A DNA stretch of 64,000 bases from Corynebacterium sp. HMSC074A01 (GTDB lineage: Bacteria > Actinomycetota > Actinomycetes > Mycobacteriales > Mycobacteriaceae): NCBI RefSeq assembly GCF_001831515.1, contig NZ_KV825628.1, positions 45,584 to 109,583 on the forward strand, written 5' to 3'. Position numbers and translations under genes: made by a program. Below are positions 44,647 to 54,609 of the stretch, piece after piece. How positions within the stretch are numbered: the first letter of the stretch is position 1; every line of letters starts with the position of its first letter. The notes beneath the pieces are model-generated. The model was not told where the DNA came from. It did no database searches and saw nothing but the letters and a program-made list of their open reading frames with translations.

Positions 44647-46119
44647 TTATGCCTCCGGCTGCTCGCGCAGCTGCGCCAGGATCTCCGGGGCGAGCAGGGT
44701 GACCGTGCCCGCACCCATGGTGAGTACGAGGTCGCCCGGCTTGGTCACCGCGGCGACCGTCCGCGGCGCGGCGGAGAAGTCTGGCTCGAGGCGTACCACG
44801 GTGTCCTCGTCGATGCGGTCGGTGATGATGCGCGAGGTCACGCCCTCGACGGGGGTTTCGCGGGCGCCGTAGATATCGAGGATGACGCAGGCGTCGGCAA
44901 GCGAAAGGGCCCGGGCGAACTCCTCGGCGAACGCCTCGGTGCGGGAGAAGAGGTGCGGCTGGAAGCACACCACGACGCGGGCGCCGTTGCCCTCGGAGAC
45001 CACCTTGTCGCGGGCGGCGGTGAGCACGGCGGCGACCTCAGTCGGGTGGTGCGCGTAGTCGTCGTAGACGCGCACGCCTTCGAAGGGGCCGGATTCGACC
45101 TGGCCGGTGAACTCGAAGCGGCGGCGCACGCCGGTGAAATCGCTCAGGCCGTCGGCCAGCTTCGCCGGGTCGCCGCCGACGAGTGCGCCGGCGAGCGTCG
45201 CGGCGGCGGAGTTGAGCACCATGTGGCGCCCCGGCACGGTGAGACGGTAGTGCACCTCTTGTGGGTCCTGATCGGGCAGGCGCAGCTCGACGGTGGTGTT
45301 GACGTAGGAACCGTCCGGCTCCTCGCCGGTGATCACGGCGCCCGCTGGGATCTCCGGGTGGTGGGCGGCGGCCTCTGCGGTGCCATAGCCGAGCACGTGC
45401 ACACCGCGCTCGATGGCGCGCGCGCCGCAGCGAGCCGCGAGCTCATCGTCCAGGCAGACCACGAGGTGGCCGCCAGGCTGGACGCGGTCGGCGAAGTCGT
45501 CGAAGACCTTGAAGTAGGCCTCGTGGGTGCCGAAGAAGTCCAGGTGGTCCGGCTCGATGTTGGTGATCACGGCGACATTCGGCTTGTAACGCAGCAGCGA
45601 GGCATCCGACTCGTCGGCTTCGGCCACGAAGACTTTGTCTGCGCCGTGATGGGCGTTCGTGCCCGCGCGGTTGAGCTGTCCGCCGATGGCGAAGGAGGGG
45701 TCCACGCCCGCGGCCTGCAAGGCGACGACCGCCATCGAGGTGGTCGACGTCTTGCCGTGGGTGCCGGCGAGCAAGAGCTGGGTGTAGCCCTCCATGAGCT
45801 CACCAAGCAGGTCCGAGCGGCGGATGACCGGGATGCCAGCCTCGGCGGCCGCGACCAACTCGGGGTTGTCCTTCGGGATGGCCGCGAAGCTGGTCACCAC
45901 CACGGTCGGCAGCTGGCCGGAGAGTACGAGGTTCTCCTTCGCGTGCCCGACGGCAACCTTCGCGCCCTGCATGCGCAGCGCGCGCACCGGTCGGGAATCC
46001 TTCACGTCCGAGCCGGTGACCACCGCGCCGCGGTCGAGCAGGATGTGGGCGACGCCCGACATGCCGGAGCCGCCGATGCCGATGAGGTGGACACGCGAGA
46101 GGTCAATGGTCTGCGTCAT
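44647..46119 (-). CDS. murC: UDP-N-acetylmuramate-L-alanine ligase MurC
   Basis: The product has 490 residues. The N-terminal nucleotide-binding motif is [16 protein letters not shown], the ATP loop is [11 protein letters not shown] and the ligase motif is [11 protein letters not shown]. It adds L-alanine to UDP-MurNAc, the first peptide-bond step of peptidoglycan precursor synthesis. The length and all motifs are normal. It lies 30 bp after murG and is followed directly by ftsQ, as in other corynebacteria. Confidence 0.97.
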   Translation of the reverse strand: MTQTIDLSRVHLIGIGGSGMSGVAHILLDRGAVVTGSDVKDSRPVRALRMQGAKVAVGHAKENLVLSGQLPTVVVTSFAAIPKDNPELVAAAEAGIPVIRRSDLLGELMEGYTQLLLAGTHGKTSTTSMAVVALQAAGVDPSFAIGGQLNRAGTNAHHGADKVFVAEADESDASLLRYKPNVAVITNIEPDHLDFFGTHEAYFKVFDDFADRVQPGGHLVVCLDDELAARCGARAIERGVHVLGYGTAEAAAHHPEIPAGAVITGEEPDGSYVNTTVELRLPDQDPQEVHYRLTVPGRHMVLNSAAATLAGALVGGDPAKLADGLSDFTGVRRRFEFTGQVESGPFEGVRVYDDYAHHPTEVAAVLTAARDKVVSEGNGARVVVCFQPHLFSRTEAFAEEFARALSLADACVILDIYGARETPVEGVTSRIITDRIDEDTVVRLEPDFSAAPRTVAAVTKPGDLVLTMGAGTVTLLAPEILAQLREQPEA

Positions 46120-46149
46120 GATTGTGCTCCTTGCTCCAAGGCGGTGAAT

Positions 46150-47244
46150 CTACTTCTGGTGGCTGCGGGCGGCTGCGGTGACCACGCGGCGGGCCAGTTC
46201 CTCGGCGACGTTGCCTGCGCCCGAGGTCGCCAGCGCGTCGCGCATCTTTGCGTAGCGCGCCTCGTCGCCCAAAATGGCGGTGACTTCGGCGGCAAGCGTA
46301 TCGGGGGTCAGTTGCGCGTCGTCGATGCGCACGGCCGCACCCGTGGCCACGAGGTGGGCGGAGTTTAAGCCCTGCTCCCCGTTGCCGTGCGGCAGCGGCA
46401 CGTAAATGGCGGGCAGGCCTGCCGAGGAATTCTCCGCGACCGTCATCGCGCCCGAACGGCACACCACGAGGTCGGCCACGGCGTAGGCGGCCTCCATGTC
46501 GTCGATATACGGCACTGCGGTGTAGCCGTCGTGCGGCGTGGGGGCGTCGTTTTTGCGCCCGTATGCGTGCAGGACCTGGAACCCGGCCGCGGTGATCGGC
46601 TCGACCGCACCAGCGAGCGCAGTATTAATGCTCACCGCGCCCTGCGAGCCGCCGGTCACCAGTACCGTCTTTGTGGCCGGGTCGAGGTTCCACATCTTGT
46701 GGCCGCGCTCAGCCTTCGCCCCGTCCGGGTCCACGCCCACGCCGGGTCGCACCGGGATGCCGACGACATCGCCGGCCATGCCAGAGTTCGGCACCGCGTT
46801 AAGACCCACGCCGCCAAGGCGTACGCCCAGCTTGTTCGCCATGCCAGCCAGCGCGTTGGTCTCCAGCACGAAAAACGGCAAGCCGAGCTGCTTCGCCGCC
46901 AGGTAAGCGGGCGCGGCGACGTAGCCGCCGGTGCCGAAGACTACGTCCGCGTTCGCCTCACGCATCGCGTCTTTCGCCTGGCGCACCGCACGCCGCAGGC
47001 GCGTCGGAACTTTCAGCAGCTGCAGCGGCTTCTTGCGCGGGATCGGCACTGGGTCGATCAGCGCAAGCTCGAAGCCGCGGGCCGGGACGATCGTGGTCTC
47101 CAGCCCACGCTCGGTGCCAAGTGCGACGACGTGCGCGCCATACGTATCGCGCAGCACCTCCCCGACGGCAAGCGCCGGCTCGATATGCCCGGCGGTGCCG
47201 CCACCAGCGAGAACGACAGACAGCTGTTCGGGTGTCTCACTCAT
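46150..47244 (-). CDS. murG: lipid II synthase glycosyltransferase MurG
   Basis: The product has 364 residues. The GT28 fold shows VVLAGGGTAGHIEPALAV near the N-terminus and VCRSGAMTVAENSSAGLPAIYVP, the UDP-GlcNAc binding motif, in the C-terminal half. It transfers GlcNAc onto lipid I to make lipid II on the inner membrane face. VLVTGGSQGAVSIN marks the domain junction. It sits 16 bp after ftsW, whose product acts on lipid II. The length is normal. Confidence 0.97.
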   Translation of the reverse strand: MSETPEQLSVVLAGGGTAGHIEPALAVGEVLRDTYGAHVVALGTERGLETTIVPARGFELALIDPVPIPRKKPLQLLKVPTRLRRAVRQAKDAMREANADVVFGTGGYVAAPAYLAAKQLGLPFFVLETNALAGMANKLGVRLGGVGLNAVPNSGMAGDVVGIPVRPGVGVDPDGAKAERGHKMWNLDPATKTVLVTGGSQGAVSINTALAGAVEPITAAGFQVLHAYGRKNDAPTPHDGYTAVPYIDDMEAAYAVADLVVCRSGAMTVAENSSAGLPAIYVPLPHGNGEQGLNSAHLVATGAAVRIDDAQLTPDTLAAEVTAILGDEARYAKMRDALATSGAGNVAEELARRVVTAAARSHQK

Positions 47245-47260
47245 GATCTGTTATGCCTTT

Positions 47261-48844
47261 CTAGCCCGCGCGGCGGTTGCGCGGTTCATCGTAGCGCGGC
47301 CGCTGGCGCGAGCGGGGGGAGCTTGCTTGTTTGCGCCCCGCTGTCCGGTCCGGGCGCGCCACCCGCGCATGCCCCGGCGTGCGCCCCACCTGACGAGTGC
47401 GCTCGCCGCGCGCGGTGACCGGGGTACCGAAGCGTGCTTCACGTTCAGAGGCGTGCACCACCCGGCGTCCCCGCATGACGCGCTGCTTGTGCGGGCGGCG
47501 CTCCGGCTGGGGTGCGGCGGCTGCGCGCGCCCGGCGTTCCGGCTGCGCGGCGACGGCCGGCTGCGGCTCCGGGATGCGGAAGACGCGGTCGAAGCGCGGG
47601 CGGCCGTAGTTCTGCATCGCCGAGACCGCGTCGGGTTCGTGGCGCGCGATCGAGGCGAGCACGCCCATCGCGCCGAAGGTCACCACCGCAGAGGAGCCAC
47701 CGGCGGAAATCATGGGCAGCTGGATGCCGGTCACCGGCAGCAGGCCAACGACGTAGCTGATGTTGATCAGCGCCTGCACCACCACCGCGGCAGTCAGGGA
47801 GGCCGCGATCATGCGCTGCTCCTGGGTCGCCGCGCGGCGCGCCGCTCGCAGGCCGAAGTAACCGAGCGCAGCGAACAGGCCGATGACCAACGCGCCGCCC
47901 CACAGGCCGAGTTCCTCGCCGATGATGGCGAAGATGAAGTCATTCTTCGCCTCGGGAAGGTAGAACCACTTGGCGCGGGACTGGCCGAGTCCGACGCCGA
48001 AGAGGCCGCCGTCGGCAAGCGATAAGAAGCCCTGGTGGGACTGGAAGGCGATGCCGCGGGTGTCGTCGAACTTGCCGAAGAGCGCGTCGAAGTAGACGTG
48101 GAAGCGGTCGGAACGGAAGCTGCCGCTGAGGAAGGTGAACAGCAGCAGCCCGACGCCGATGAGCCCAAAGCTGAGCAACACGGTGCGCGTCACGCCAGCG
48201 AAGAACATGATCAGGCCCATGATCAGCGCAAAAGACAGGGCCATGCCCATATCCTTCTGGGCGGCGATCAGGAGGAAGCCCCCGATTCCCACGAGGTAGA
48301 AGGCCGCGCCGCTGTCCCACTTGAAGCGGATCCCCTTGCGGGCGACCTCTTGCGCGCCCCAGATAGCGAAAGTCAGACGCGCGATCTCCGAGGGCTGCAC
48401 GCGCAACGGACCCAGCGCCAGCCAGGACTGCGAACCGACCTCATCCCCGCCCGTACCGAACGGCAGCACGAGGACAAGCAGGACGTAGGAGACAAGCAGC
48501 ATGACCGCGCTGATGCTGCGCAGCCACCGCAGCGGCATCTGCAGCGCCGCGAGGAAGGCCACCAGGCCCATCACCACCATGAGCCCCTGGCGGGCGGCGG
48601 TCTTCCAGGGCGACGCCGCCTCGAAGTACGACATCGCCATCGACGAGGACAGCACCATCACCAGGCCGAGCCCGGCGAGCACGAACACGACGCTGCGGAT
48701 CATCGTGTAGTCGATCAGCGGGCGCGCGTCGAGGAAGTCCTCAACCCGGCGCGAGGCCGCCCCCAGCCGGGACACCGGCCGCTGCGCACGGTCGTTGCGC
48801 CGTGCCGTTCGTGCGGCTGGGTGTCCGTCGCGGGTGACCGTCAT
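47261..48844 (-). CDS. ftsW: septal peptidoglycan polymerase FtsW (SEDS family)
   Basis: The product has 527 residues from the ATG at 48844, with AAAGGA upstream. About ten membrane helices span residues 55-420. SEDS landmarks are FQSHQGFLSLADGGLFGVGLGQS and KNDFIFAIIGEELGL, with the catalytic Asp region near DTRGIAFQ, and LPMISAGGSS at the end of the core. The C-terminal 100 residues are an Arg-rich disordered tail, common in Actinobacteria and absent in E. coli. FtsW polymerises lipid II together with FtsI. The distal tail may bind the divisome or the membrane. Confidence 0.95.
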   Translation of the reverse strand: MTVTRDGHPAARTARRNDRAQRPVSRLGAASRRVEDFLDARPLIDYTMIRSVVFVLAGLGLVMVLSSSMAMSYFEAASPWKTAARQGLMVVMGLVAFLAALQMPLRWLRSISAVMLLVSYVLLVLVLPFGTGGDEVGSQSWLALGPLRVQPSEIARLTFAIWGAQEVARKGIRFKWDSGAAFYLVGIGGFLLIAAQKDMGMALSFALIMGLIMFFAGVTRTVLLSFGLIGVGLLLFTFLSGSFRSDRFHVYFDALFGKFDDTRGIAFQSHQGFLSLADGGLFGVGLGQSRAKWFYLPEAKNDFIFAIIGEELGLWGGALVIGLFAALGYFGLRAARRAATQEQRMIAASLTAAVVVQALINISYVVGLLPVTGIQLPMISAGGSSAVVTFGAMGVLASIARHEPDAVSAMQNYGRPRFDRVFRIPEPQPAVAAQPERRARAAAAPQPERRPHKQRVMRGRRVVHASEREARFGTPVTARGERTRQVGRTPGHARVARPDRTAGRKQASSPRSRQRPRYDEPRNRRAG

Positions 48845-48946
48845 GGCCTCATCCTTTCGCCAAAGGCTGAACAAAAAGTATCAAGTACCACTTGAGAGTA
48901 CACGGTGCGTCGCGCCACAAGGCGCGGCCCGCCTCCGTGTCTCCTG

Positions 48947-50347
48947 TCAATCCGATGGGCACGCGCGCAGCGCCGCCGCGCGGAAGGCCTCCCCGCGCGC
49001 GGCCATGCCCGGGTACATGTCCAAGCTCGCCGCCGCCGGGGCGAGCAGCACCGTGTCGCCAGGCTGCGCCTGCGCGGCCGCGTAGTCGCAGACCTGCTGC
49101 ATCGCGCGCTGCGGGTCCATCTCGTCCGTGACAAAGACGGGTACCTGCGGGGCAAGGCGCGCGCACGCCTCGCGGATCAGCTCCCGGTCCTGACCAAGCA
49201 GCGCGACGGCGCGCAGCTGCCCGGCGTGCTCGCGCACGAGTTCGTCGACACTCGCCCCCTTAAGCTGGCCGCCGGCGATCCACACGACTGCCCCTTCGCT
49301 GCCTGCGAGCGCGGAGTGCGCGGCGTGCGGGTTCGTCGCCTTCGAGTTATCCACCCAGTTCACGCCCTGCGCCGTATGCACGAGCGCGCCGCGGTGGTCC
49401 GCCACCTGGTACGAGGCAAGCCCCGCCTGAATCTGCGCGGGCGTGGCGCCCTGGGTCAGCGCGACAGCCGTTGCCGCCAGCGCGTCGAGCACGCCCGCCG
49501 CACCGGGTGGTTGGATGCCTTTGGCGGAGGCGACGTCGAGAAGCTCACCGCCGAGGCGAGCCACGATCCGTCCCTGTTCGACGCCGACCTCACCCTCACG
49601 CGGTGCGGCCCGGGTAAAACCGATGATGTCTTGATAGGCCGCGGCGAGCTCGCGCACGTGCGCATCGTCGATGCCGGCCACCGCGAATCGTGCGCGCAGC
49701 ACTTTGCTTTTCGACGCCGCGTAGCCCGCAAACGACCCATGCCAATCAAGATGATCATCAGCCAGGTTGAGCAGCACGCCCGCATCGGGCACAAGCTGGC
49801 TCGACCAGTACAGCTGGAAGCTGGACAGCTCCGCGACCAGCACGTCGACGCGGGGCTCGGCCACGAGCGCATCCGCGACCGCAAGCCCGATGTTGCCGCA
49901 AGCCTGCGCCCGCTTCCCCGTGGCTTGACCTACCTGCGCCATGATCGCGGCGAGCATGCCGGTGGTGGTGGTCTTGCCGTTCGTACCGGTGACCACCAGC
50001 CAGTCGCGCGGGTGGCCGAAGATGCCGGCGCGGTCGAGGCGGAAGCACAGCTCCACGTCGCCGATGACCTCGAGCCCGGCCGCGGCGGCTGCGACGAGCA
50101 GTGGCGTGTCCGGCCGCCAGCCTGGCGAGGTCACCACGGTGGCGAACTCGCCGAGGCGCGCGGCGGCCTCTGCGGTCGTGAGCGTGGGAGAGCCGGTCGT
50201 TTCGTGGAGTGTGGTGCGGCCGGTGGCGTTGTCGTCGGCAACCGCGTGCGCGACGCCGAGCTGAGTGAGCAGCTTCGCCGCGCCCATACCGGACACGCCC
50301 GCGCCGGTGACCAGGACGGGTTCGGCGACCGGGATGTGTGTGGCCAT
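48947..50347 (-). CDS. murD: UDP-N-acetylmuramoylalanine-D-glutamate ligase MurD
   Basis: The product has 466 residues from the ATG at 50347, whose A is also the last base pair of the mraY TAA stop region (TAATG overlap), pointing to translational coupling. The ATP loop is GTNGKTTTTGM; VTGAGVSGMGAAKLL is the N-terminal nucleotide motif and WVDNSKATNPHAA the substrate-binding segment. It adds D-glutamate to UDP-MurNAc-L-Ala. All family marks are intact and the length is normal. Confidence 0.96.
   Translation of the reverse strand: MATHIPVAEPVLVTGAGVSGMGAAKLLTQLGVAHAVADDNATGRTTLHETTGSPTLTTAEAAARLGEFATVVTSPGWRPDTPLLVAAAAAGLEVIGDVELCFRLDRAGIFGHPRDWLVVTGTNGKTTTTGMLAAIMAQVGQATGKRAQACGNIGLAVADALVAEPRVDVLVAELSSFQLYWSSQLVPDAGVLLNLADDHLDWHGSFAGYAASKSKVLRARFAVAGIDDAHVRELAAAYQDIIGFTRAAPREGEVGVEQGRIVARLGGELLDVASAKGIQPPGAAGVLDALAATAVALTQGATPAQIQAGLASYQVADHRGALVHTAQGVNWVDNSKATNPHAAHSALAGSEGAVVWIAGGQLKGASVDELVREHAGQLRAVALLGQDRELIREACARLAPQVPVFVTDEMDPQRAMQQVCDYAAAQAQPGDTVLLAPAAASLDMYPGMAARGEAFRAAALRACPSD
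49706..49718 (+). repeat. 13-mer copy GCTTNTCGACGCC (N=T)
   Basis: Exact copy, antisense to murD, which reads ASKS here. Confidence 0.9.
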
Positions 50348-51453
50348 TAGAGGCTCACCCCGTTTTGCGTGAGCCACTCGCCGTAGAACAGGGCTAGACC
50401 GAGGGCGACCGACATGGCGGCGATGATCCAGAAGCGGACCACCACCGAGGTCTCGGCCCAGCCGCCGTTTTCAAAGTGGTGGTGGAAGGGTGCCATGCGG
50501 AACACGCGCTTGCCAGTGGCCTTAAAGGAGGCAACCTGGATGACCACGGAGGCGGCCTCGATGACGAAGAGCGCGCCAACGACCACCATGAGCAGCTCGG
50601 TGCGCGAGGTCACCGACAGCCCGGCGACCAGGCCGCCGAGCGCGAGCGAACCGGTATCGCCCATGAAGATCTTCGCCGGCGCCGCGTTCCACCACAGAAA
50701 ACCGATGCAGGCGCCGAAGCCGGCGGCGGCCAGGATCGCCAAGTCGAGCGGGTCGCGCACCGAATAGCAGCCCGGGGTGGCCTCCAGCGAGCAGGAGTTG
50801 CGGAACTGCCAGAACGTAATGGTGACGTAGGCCGACATGACCAGCGCGGTGGTGCCCGCAGCCAGGCCGTCGAGGCCGTCGGTGAGGTTGACCGCGTTCG
50901 ACCACGCGGCCAACAGGACGTAGATGAAGACGAGGAAGACGATTGTGCCGATGATGCCCCCGCCAACCGCGATGTCGAGAGTGTCGATATCGCGCACAAA
51001 GCTCAGCGCGGTCGAGCCGGGGGTCAGCCCGTTATCATCCGGGAACTGCAGCACCAGGATGCCGAAGGCCAACGCGATCGCCAGCTGCGCGACAAGCTTG
51101 GCGGTCTTGTTCAGGCCGAGGTTGCGCTTCATGAAGAGTTTGATGCCGTCGTCGGCAAAGCCAACCAGCCCGAGCGCCAAAGTCAGGCCAAGCACGATCA
51201 GGCCCGTGGCCGTGAACGCCTCGTGGCCGGTCACCAGCGCGATCACCGAGCTCGCGATGTAGCTCACCGTGATCGCCACCAAGATGGCAATACCGCCCAT
51301 CGTGGGCGTACCGCGCTTGCGCGCGTGGGACTGCGGACCATCCTCGCGAATCTCCTGCCCCATCTCCCGCCGGTGGAAGTACCGGATGAGCACGGGGGTG
51401 GTAAAGATTGCGACGAGGAAGCTGATAATCCCTGCGCTGATGACTTGAATCAT
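50347..51453 (-). CDS. mraY: phospho-MurNAc-pentapeptide transferase MraY
   Basis: The product has 368 residues from the ATG at 51453, with AAGGAAG upstream; the frame to 51732 overlaps murF and is not real. About ten membrane helices are present. Hallmarks are [14 protein letters not shown] near the N-terminus, [11 protein letters not shown] (Mg-binding Asp pair), [15 protein letters not shown] and [23 protein letters not shown]. It joins UDP-MurNAc-pentapeptide to undecaprenyl phosphate to form lipid I. It is the target of tunicamycin-type inhibitors as a family. Its stop overlaps the murD start. Confidence 0.97.
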   Translation of the reverse strand: MIQVISAGIISFLVAIFTTPVLIRYFHRREMGQEIREDGPQSHARKRGTPTMGGIAILVAITVSYIASSVIALVTGHEAFTATGLIVLGLTLALGLVGFADDGIKLFMKRNLGLNKTAKLVAQLAIALAFGILVLQFPDDNGLTPGSTALSFVRDIDTLDIAVGGGIIGTIVFLVFIYVLLAAWSNAVNLTDGLDGLAAGTTALVMSAYVTITFWQFRNSCSLEATPGCYSVRDPLDLAILAAAGFGACIGFLWWNAAPAKIFMGDTGSLALGGLVAGLSVTSRTELLMVVVGALFVIEAASVVIQVASFKATGKRVFRMAPFHHHFENGGWAETSVVVRFWIIAAMSVALGLALFYGEWLTQNGVSL

Positions 51454-51496
51454 GACACTGCTTCCTTGCTTAAAGTTCTCAAAACGAAAAATTCCG

Positions 51497-53050
51497 CTAT
51501 GTATGAGGATAATTCCGCGCATCCTCGCGCAGACGATGCCCCGCCAACAGTGACTCCGCCACCGTCCACAGCTTGCCCGCGTTCGACGCTTTGACCAGGA
51601 CGACGTCGCGATCCTCGCGCGCCTCCCAGCCGCTCTCGCCGTGCGGTGCCGACGCCAACAGGTGGCGCACGTGCTCGGCCGCCTCCTGTGCGTCCGCGAC
51701 GTGGGCGGTGTGGATGCCGGCTGCGTGCGCACCGGTCAGCAGCGCGTCCATCGACGGGTTGTGCCCGACCGCCACCAGGTGCGTGACCCGGTAGCGGGCG
51801 AGTTCTTCGGCGAGTGCAGCGTGGGCGTGCGGGGCGTCGTCGCCAAGCTCGCCCATCTCCCCGAGCACCGCGACCGAGCGCACGCCCGGGCGCGCCGCGG
51901 CGGTGTAGCCCAGTGCGGCGATTGCCGCGCGCATGGACTCCGGGTTCGCGTTGTACGCGTCGTTGATCACGGTCACGCCGTCCTCGCGGGTGTTCACATC
52001 CATGCGATTGACGGAGACGGAACGCGCAGCGCTAAGCGCCTCGGCAACCTCCGCGCACGAAAGGCCGGCCTCGATCCCGACGGCCGCGGCCGCCAGCGCG
52101 TTGCCCACTTGGTGCGCGCCGAACACGCCGAGAGACACCCGCTGCGGTTCGCCTTGCGGGCAGTGCATCGTAAACGTGGCGCGGGCGACCGCGTCCAAGG
52201 AGATATCGGTGGCGTAGAAGTCGCCGCCGCGCGGGCGCGTAGAAAAGGTGACTACACGGGCTTGTGTGCGCGCAGCCATCGCAGCGACCAAGTCGTCGTC
52301 GGCGTTGAGGACGGCCACGCCGCCGTCGCTAGCCGCGGGCAGCGCCTCGACCAGCTCACCCTTCGCCTGGGCGATGTTGGCGCGTGAGCCGAACTCGCCC
52401 AGGTGGGCGGAGCCGACGTTGAGCACCACGCCAATGCGCGGCGGGGCGATCTGCGCCAGGTGCGCGATGTGCCCGATGCCGCGCGCCGACATCTCGGCGA
52501 CCAGGAAATCCGTCGACTCGGTGCACCGCAGCACGGTATACGGGTGGCCGATCTCGTTGTTAAAGGAGCCGGGCGGCGCGACCGTCTCGCCCGCGCGCGC
52601 AAGCAGCGTGGCCATGAGGTCTTTGGTGGAGGTCTTGCCTGCCGAGCCCGTCACCCCGGCGATAGTCAGCCCGTGGTGAGCGGTCAGCTCGCGCGCGACG
52701 TGCGCGGCCAACGCGCTCATGCCCGCGACCACGCCAGCGGTCGAACCGTCCGGGTCGCCCGCGGCCAAGTCGGAATTGTCGTCGGGGCGGCGCGGCATCT
52801 TCGGCACGATGACGGCGGGCACGCCGACCTCGCGCACGGTCAGCGCCGCGACTGCCCCGTCGCGCACGGCGGCTTCTGCGAAGTCGTGGCCATCGACGCG
52901 CGCACCTCGCAGGGCGACGAACAGCCCACCCGCGGCGAGCTTGCGGGAGTCGAACTCCACGTTGCCGGTCACCACCGAGTCCGGGTCGGCCTCCGGGCTG
53001 AGCCGGCCGCCGGTGATCTCGGCAATCTGGGCCAATGTCAGCGGGATCAT
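51497..53050 (-). CDS. murF: UDP-MurNAc-tripeptide-D-Ala-D-Ala ligase MurF
   Basis: The product has 517 residues. The ATP loop is [30 protein letters not shown] is the Mg/substrate segment and [16 protein letters not shown] the C-terminal motif. It adds D-Ala-D-Ala to complete the pentapeptide. The start overlaps or abuts murE by a few bases (murE stop at 53054), so these genes are coupled. The length is slightly above E. coli MurF, with an insertion around residues 85-105 ([20 protein letters not shown]). Confidence 0.95.
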   Translation of the reverse strand: MIPLTLAQIAEITGGRLSPEADPDSVVTGNVEFDSRKLAAGGLFVALRGARVDGHDFAEAAVRDGAVAALTVREVGVPAVIVPKMPRRPDDNSDLAAGDPDGSTAGVVAGMSALAAHVARELTAHHGLTIAGVTGSAGKTSTKDLMATLLARAGETVAPPGSFNNEIGHPYTVLRCTESTDFLVAEMSARGIGHIAHLAQIAPPRIGVVLNVGSAHLGEFGSRANIAQAKGELVEALPAASDGGVAVLNADDDLVAAMAARTQARVVTFSTRPRGGDFYATDISLDAVARATFTMHCPQGEPQRVSLGVFGAHQVGNALAAAAVGIEAGLSCAEVAEALSAARSVSVNRMDVNTREDGVTVINDAYNANPESMRAAIAALGYTAAARPGVRSVAVLGEMGELGDDAPHAHAALAEELARYRVTHLVAVGHNPSMDALLTGAHAAGIHTAHVADAQEAAEHVRHLLASAPHGESGWEAREDRDVVLVKASNAGKLWTVAESLLAGHRLREDARNYPHT

Positions 53051-53053
53051 GCC

Positions 53054-54580
53054 TTACTCCTTGTCGCTCGTTGCTGTATAGCCTTGCTCCGCGAGCGCGC
53101 GGCGCATCTCTTCGCGATCGTCGAAGTGGTGGGTCGTCGTGCCGACGATCTGGCCAACCTCGTGGCCCTTGCCCACCACCACGATCGCGTCGCCCGGCTT
53201 CGCCCAGGCCACCAACTGGTCGATCGCGCCGGCGCGGCTTGCATCCTCGCGGATCTCCACGCCCTCAGCGGCCGCTTCCTCTGCACCGGCGCGTACGGCA
53301 GCGCGGATGGCGGCCGGGTCCTCGGTGCGCGGGTTATCGTCCGCCACCACCACGAAATCAGCACCACGGGCGGCCTCCGCACCCATGATGGCGCGCTTGG
53401 AGGCGTCACGGTCGCCGCCGGCACCAACCACGATGCCGACGCGCCCGGCAACTTGCGAGCGCAGCGTAGCCAGCACCGCGGCGATCGCGGCCGGCTTGTG
53501 GGCATAGTCCACCACGGCGACGAAATCCTGCCCGGCGTCGATGCGCTCCATGCGCCCCGGCACCGCGGCCTGAGAGAGCCCGCGCACGAAGGCGGCCACG
53601 TCCACGCCCACCCGGTACGCCAGGCCGGTCGCGAGCGCGGCGTTGGCCACGTTGAACTCGCCCGGCAGCGGCAGCCGGAACTCAAAGTTCTCCCCTCCGA
53701 GCTCGAGCGTGACCTCCTGCGCGCCGGAGTCCTCTACCGACAGCTGCGAAGCCGCAATATCGACGCCGCCCTGCCCGCGCGTACCGACCGTAAACGGGTC
53801 CTGCGCCAGCGCCGCCATCCGCTCGCCCCAGGAGTCGTCGACGCAGATCACGCTCAAACGCGCGGCCAGCGGAGAGGCGGGGTCAAAGAACAGCGCTTTG
53901 GCCTGGAAGTAGTCCTCCATCGTCGGGTGGAAGTCCAGGTGGTCCTGGCTCAGGTTGGTAAAGCCGGCGACGTCGAAGTCAGTGCCGCCGACCCGTCCGA
54001 GCATCAGCGCGTGGGAGGAGACCTCCATGACCACGTGGGTTACCCCCTCGTCGCGCATCTGCGCAAACAGGCGCTGCAGGTCGGGTGCCTCCGGGGTGGT
54101 CAGCTTGCTCGGAACATCCCTGCCGGTGATCCGTGTGCCGGTCGTGCCGATCAGCCCCACGGTGCAGCCCGCCGCCGCCAGCCCGCGCTCCAGCAGGTAG
54201 GTCGTCGTGGTTTTGCCCGAGGTGCCGGTGACCCCGATCAGCGTCATGTCGCGTGAGGGGTGGCCGTAGACCGCGGCGGACACCTCGCCGAGGATGGCGC
54301 GCACGTCGTCGACAACCAGTACGGGGCGGGTGTCGCCGGTGGCGGTGATGATGTCCAGGCCGGCGGCGTCGGTAAGCATTGCCTGCGCCTTGCTCTCAGC
54401 AGCGAAGGAAGCGCCATGCACCCGCGTGCCCGGCAGCGCGGCGAACAACCCGCCCGGGGCAAGCGCTGCGGAATCGAGGCCGATGGAGCGCACGGGCGCG
54501 GGTGTGGCCGGCGGGTTGACCACGCGCGCCCCCGCCAGCTCGGCGAGCTGCATAAGTGTGGGTGCCTCGTGGGAAGTCAT
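53054..54580 (-). CDS. murE: UDP-MurNAc-L-Ala-D-Glu:meso-DAP ligase MurE
   Basis: The product has 508 residues from the ATG at 54580 with AAGGAG five bases upstream; longer frames from 54679 overlap ftsI and are unlikely. The ATP loop is GVTGTSGKTTTTYLLERG. The DNPR motif (DDNPRTEDP) shows that it adds meso-diaminopimelate, matching the DAP-type wall of corynebacteria. VMEVSSHAL and VVDYAHKPAAI are other marks. The length is normal. It sits 29 bp after ftsI. Confidence 0.96.
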   Translation of the reverse strand: MTSHEAPTLMQLAELAGARVVNPPATPAPVRSIGLDSAALAPGGLFAALPGTRVHGASFAAESKAQAMLTDAAGLDIITATGDTRPVLVVDDVRAILGEVSAAVYGHPSRDMTLIGVTGTSGKTTTTYLLERGLAAAGCTVGLIGTTGTRITGRDVPSKLTTPEAPDLQRLFAQMRDEGVTHVVMEVSSHALMLGRVGGTDFDVAGFTNLSQDHLDFHPTMEDYFQAKALFFDPASPLAARLSVICVDDSWGERMAALAQDPFTVGTRGQGGVDIAASQLSVEDSGAQEVTLELGGENFEFRLPLPGEFNVANAALATGLAYRVGVDVAAFVRGLSQAAVPGRMERIDAGQDFVAVVDYAHKPAAIAAVLATLRSQVAGRVGIVVGAGGDRDASKRAIMGAEAARGADFVVVADDNPRTEDPAAIRAAVRAGAEEAAAEGVEIREDASRAGAIDQLVAWAKPGDAIVVVGKGHEVGQIVGTTTHHFDDREEMRRALAEQGYTATSDKE

Positions 54581-54609
54581 TGGTTCTCCTTCGTTGTGAT
54601 TCATTGTCG

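Noticed and set aside
51454..51732. N-terminal extension of mraY
   Set aside because: It overlaps murF, and AAGGAAG supports the ATG at 51453.
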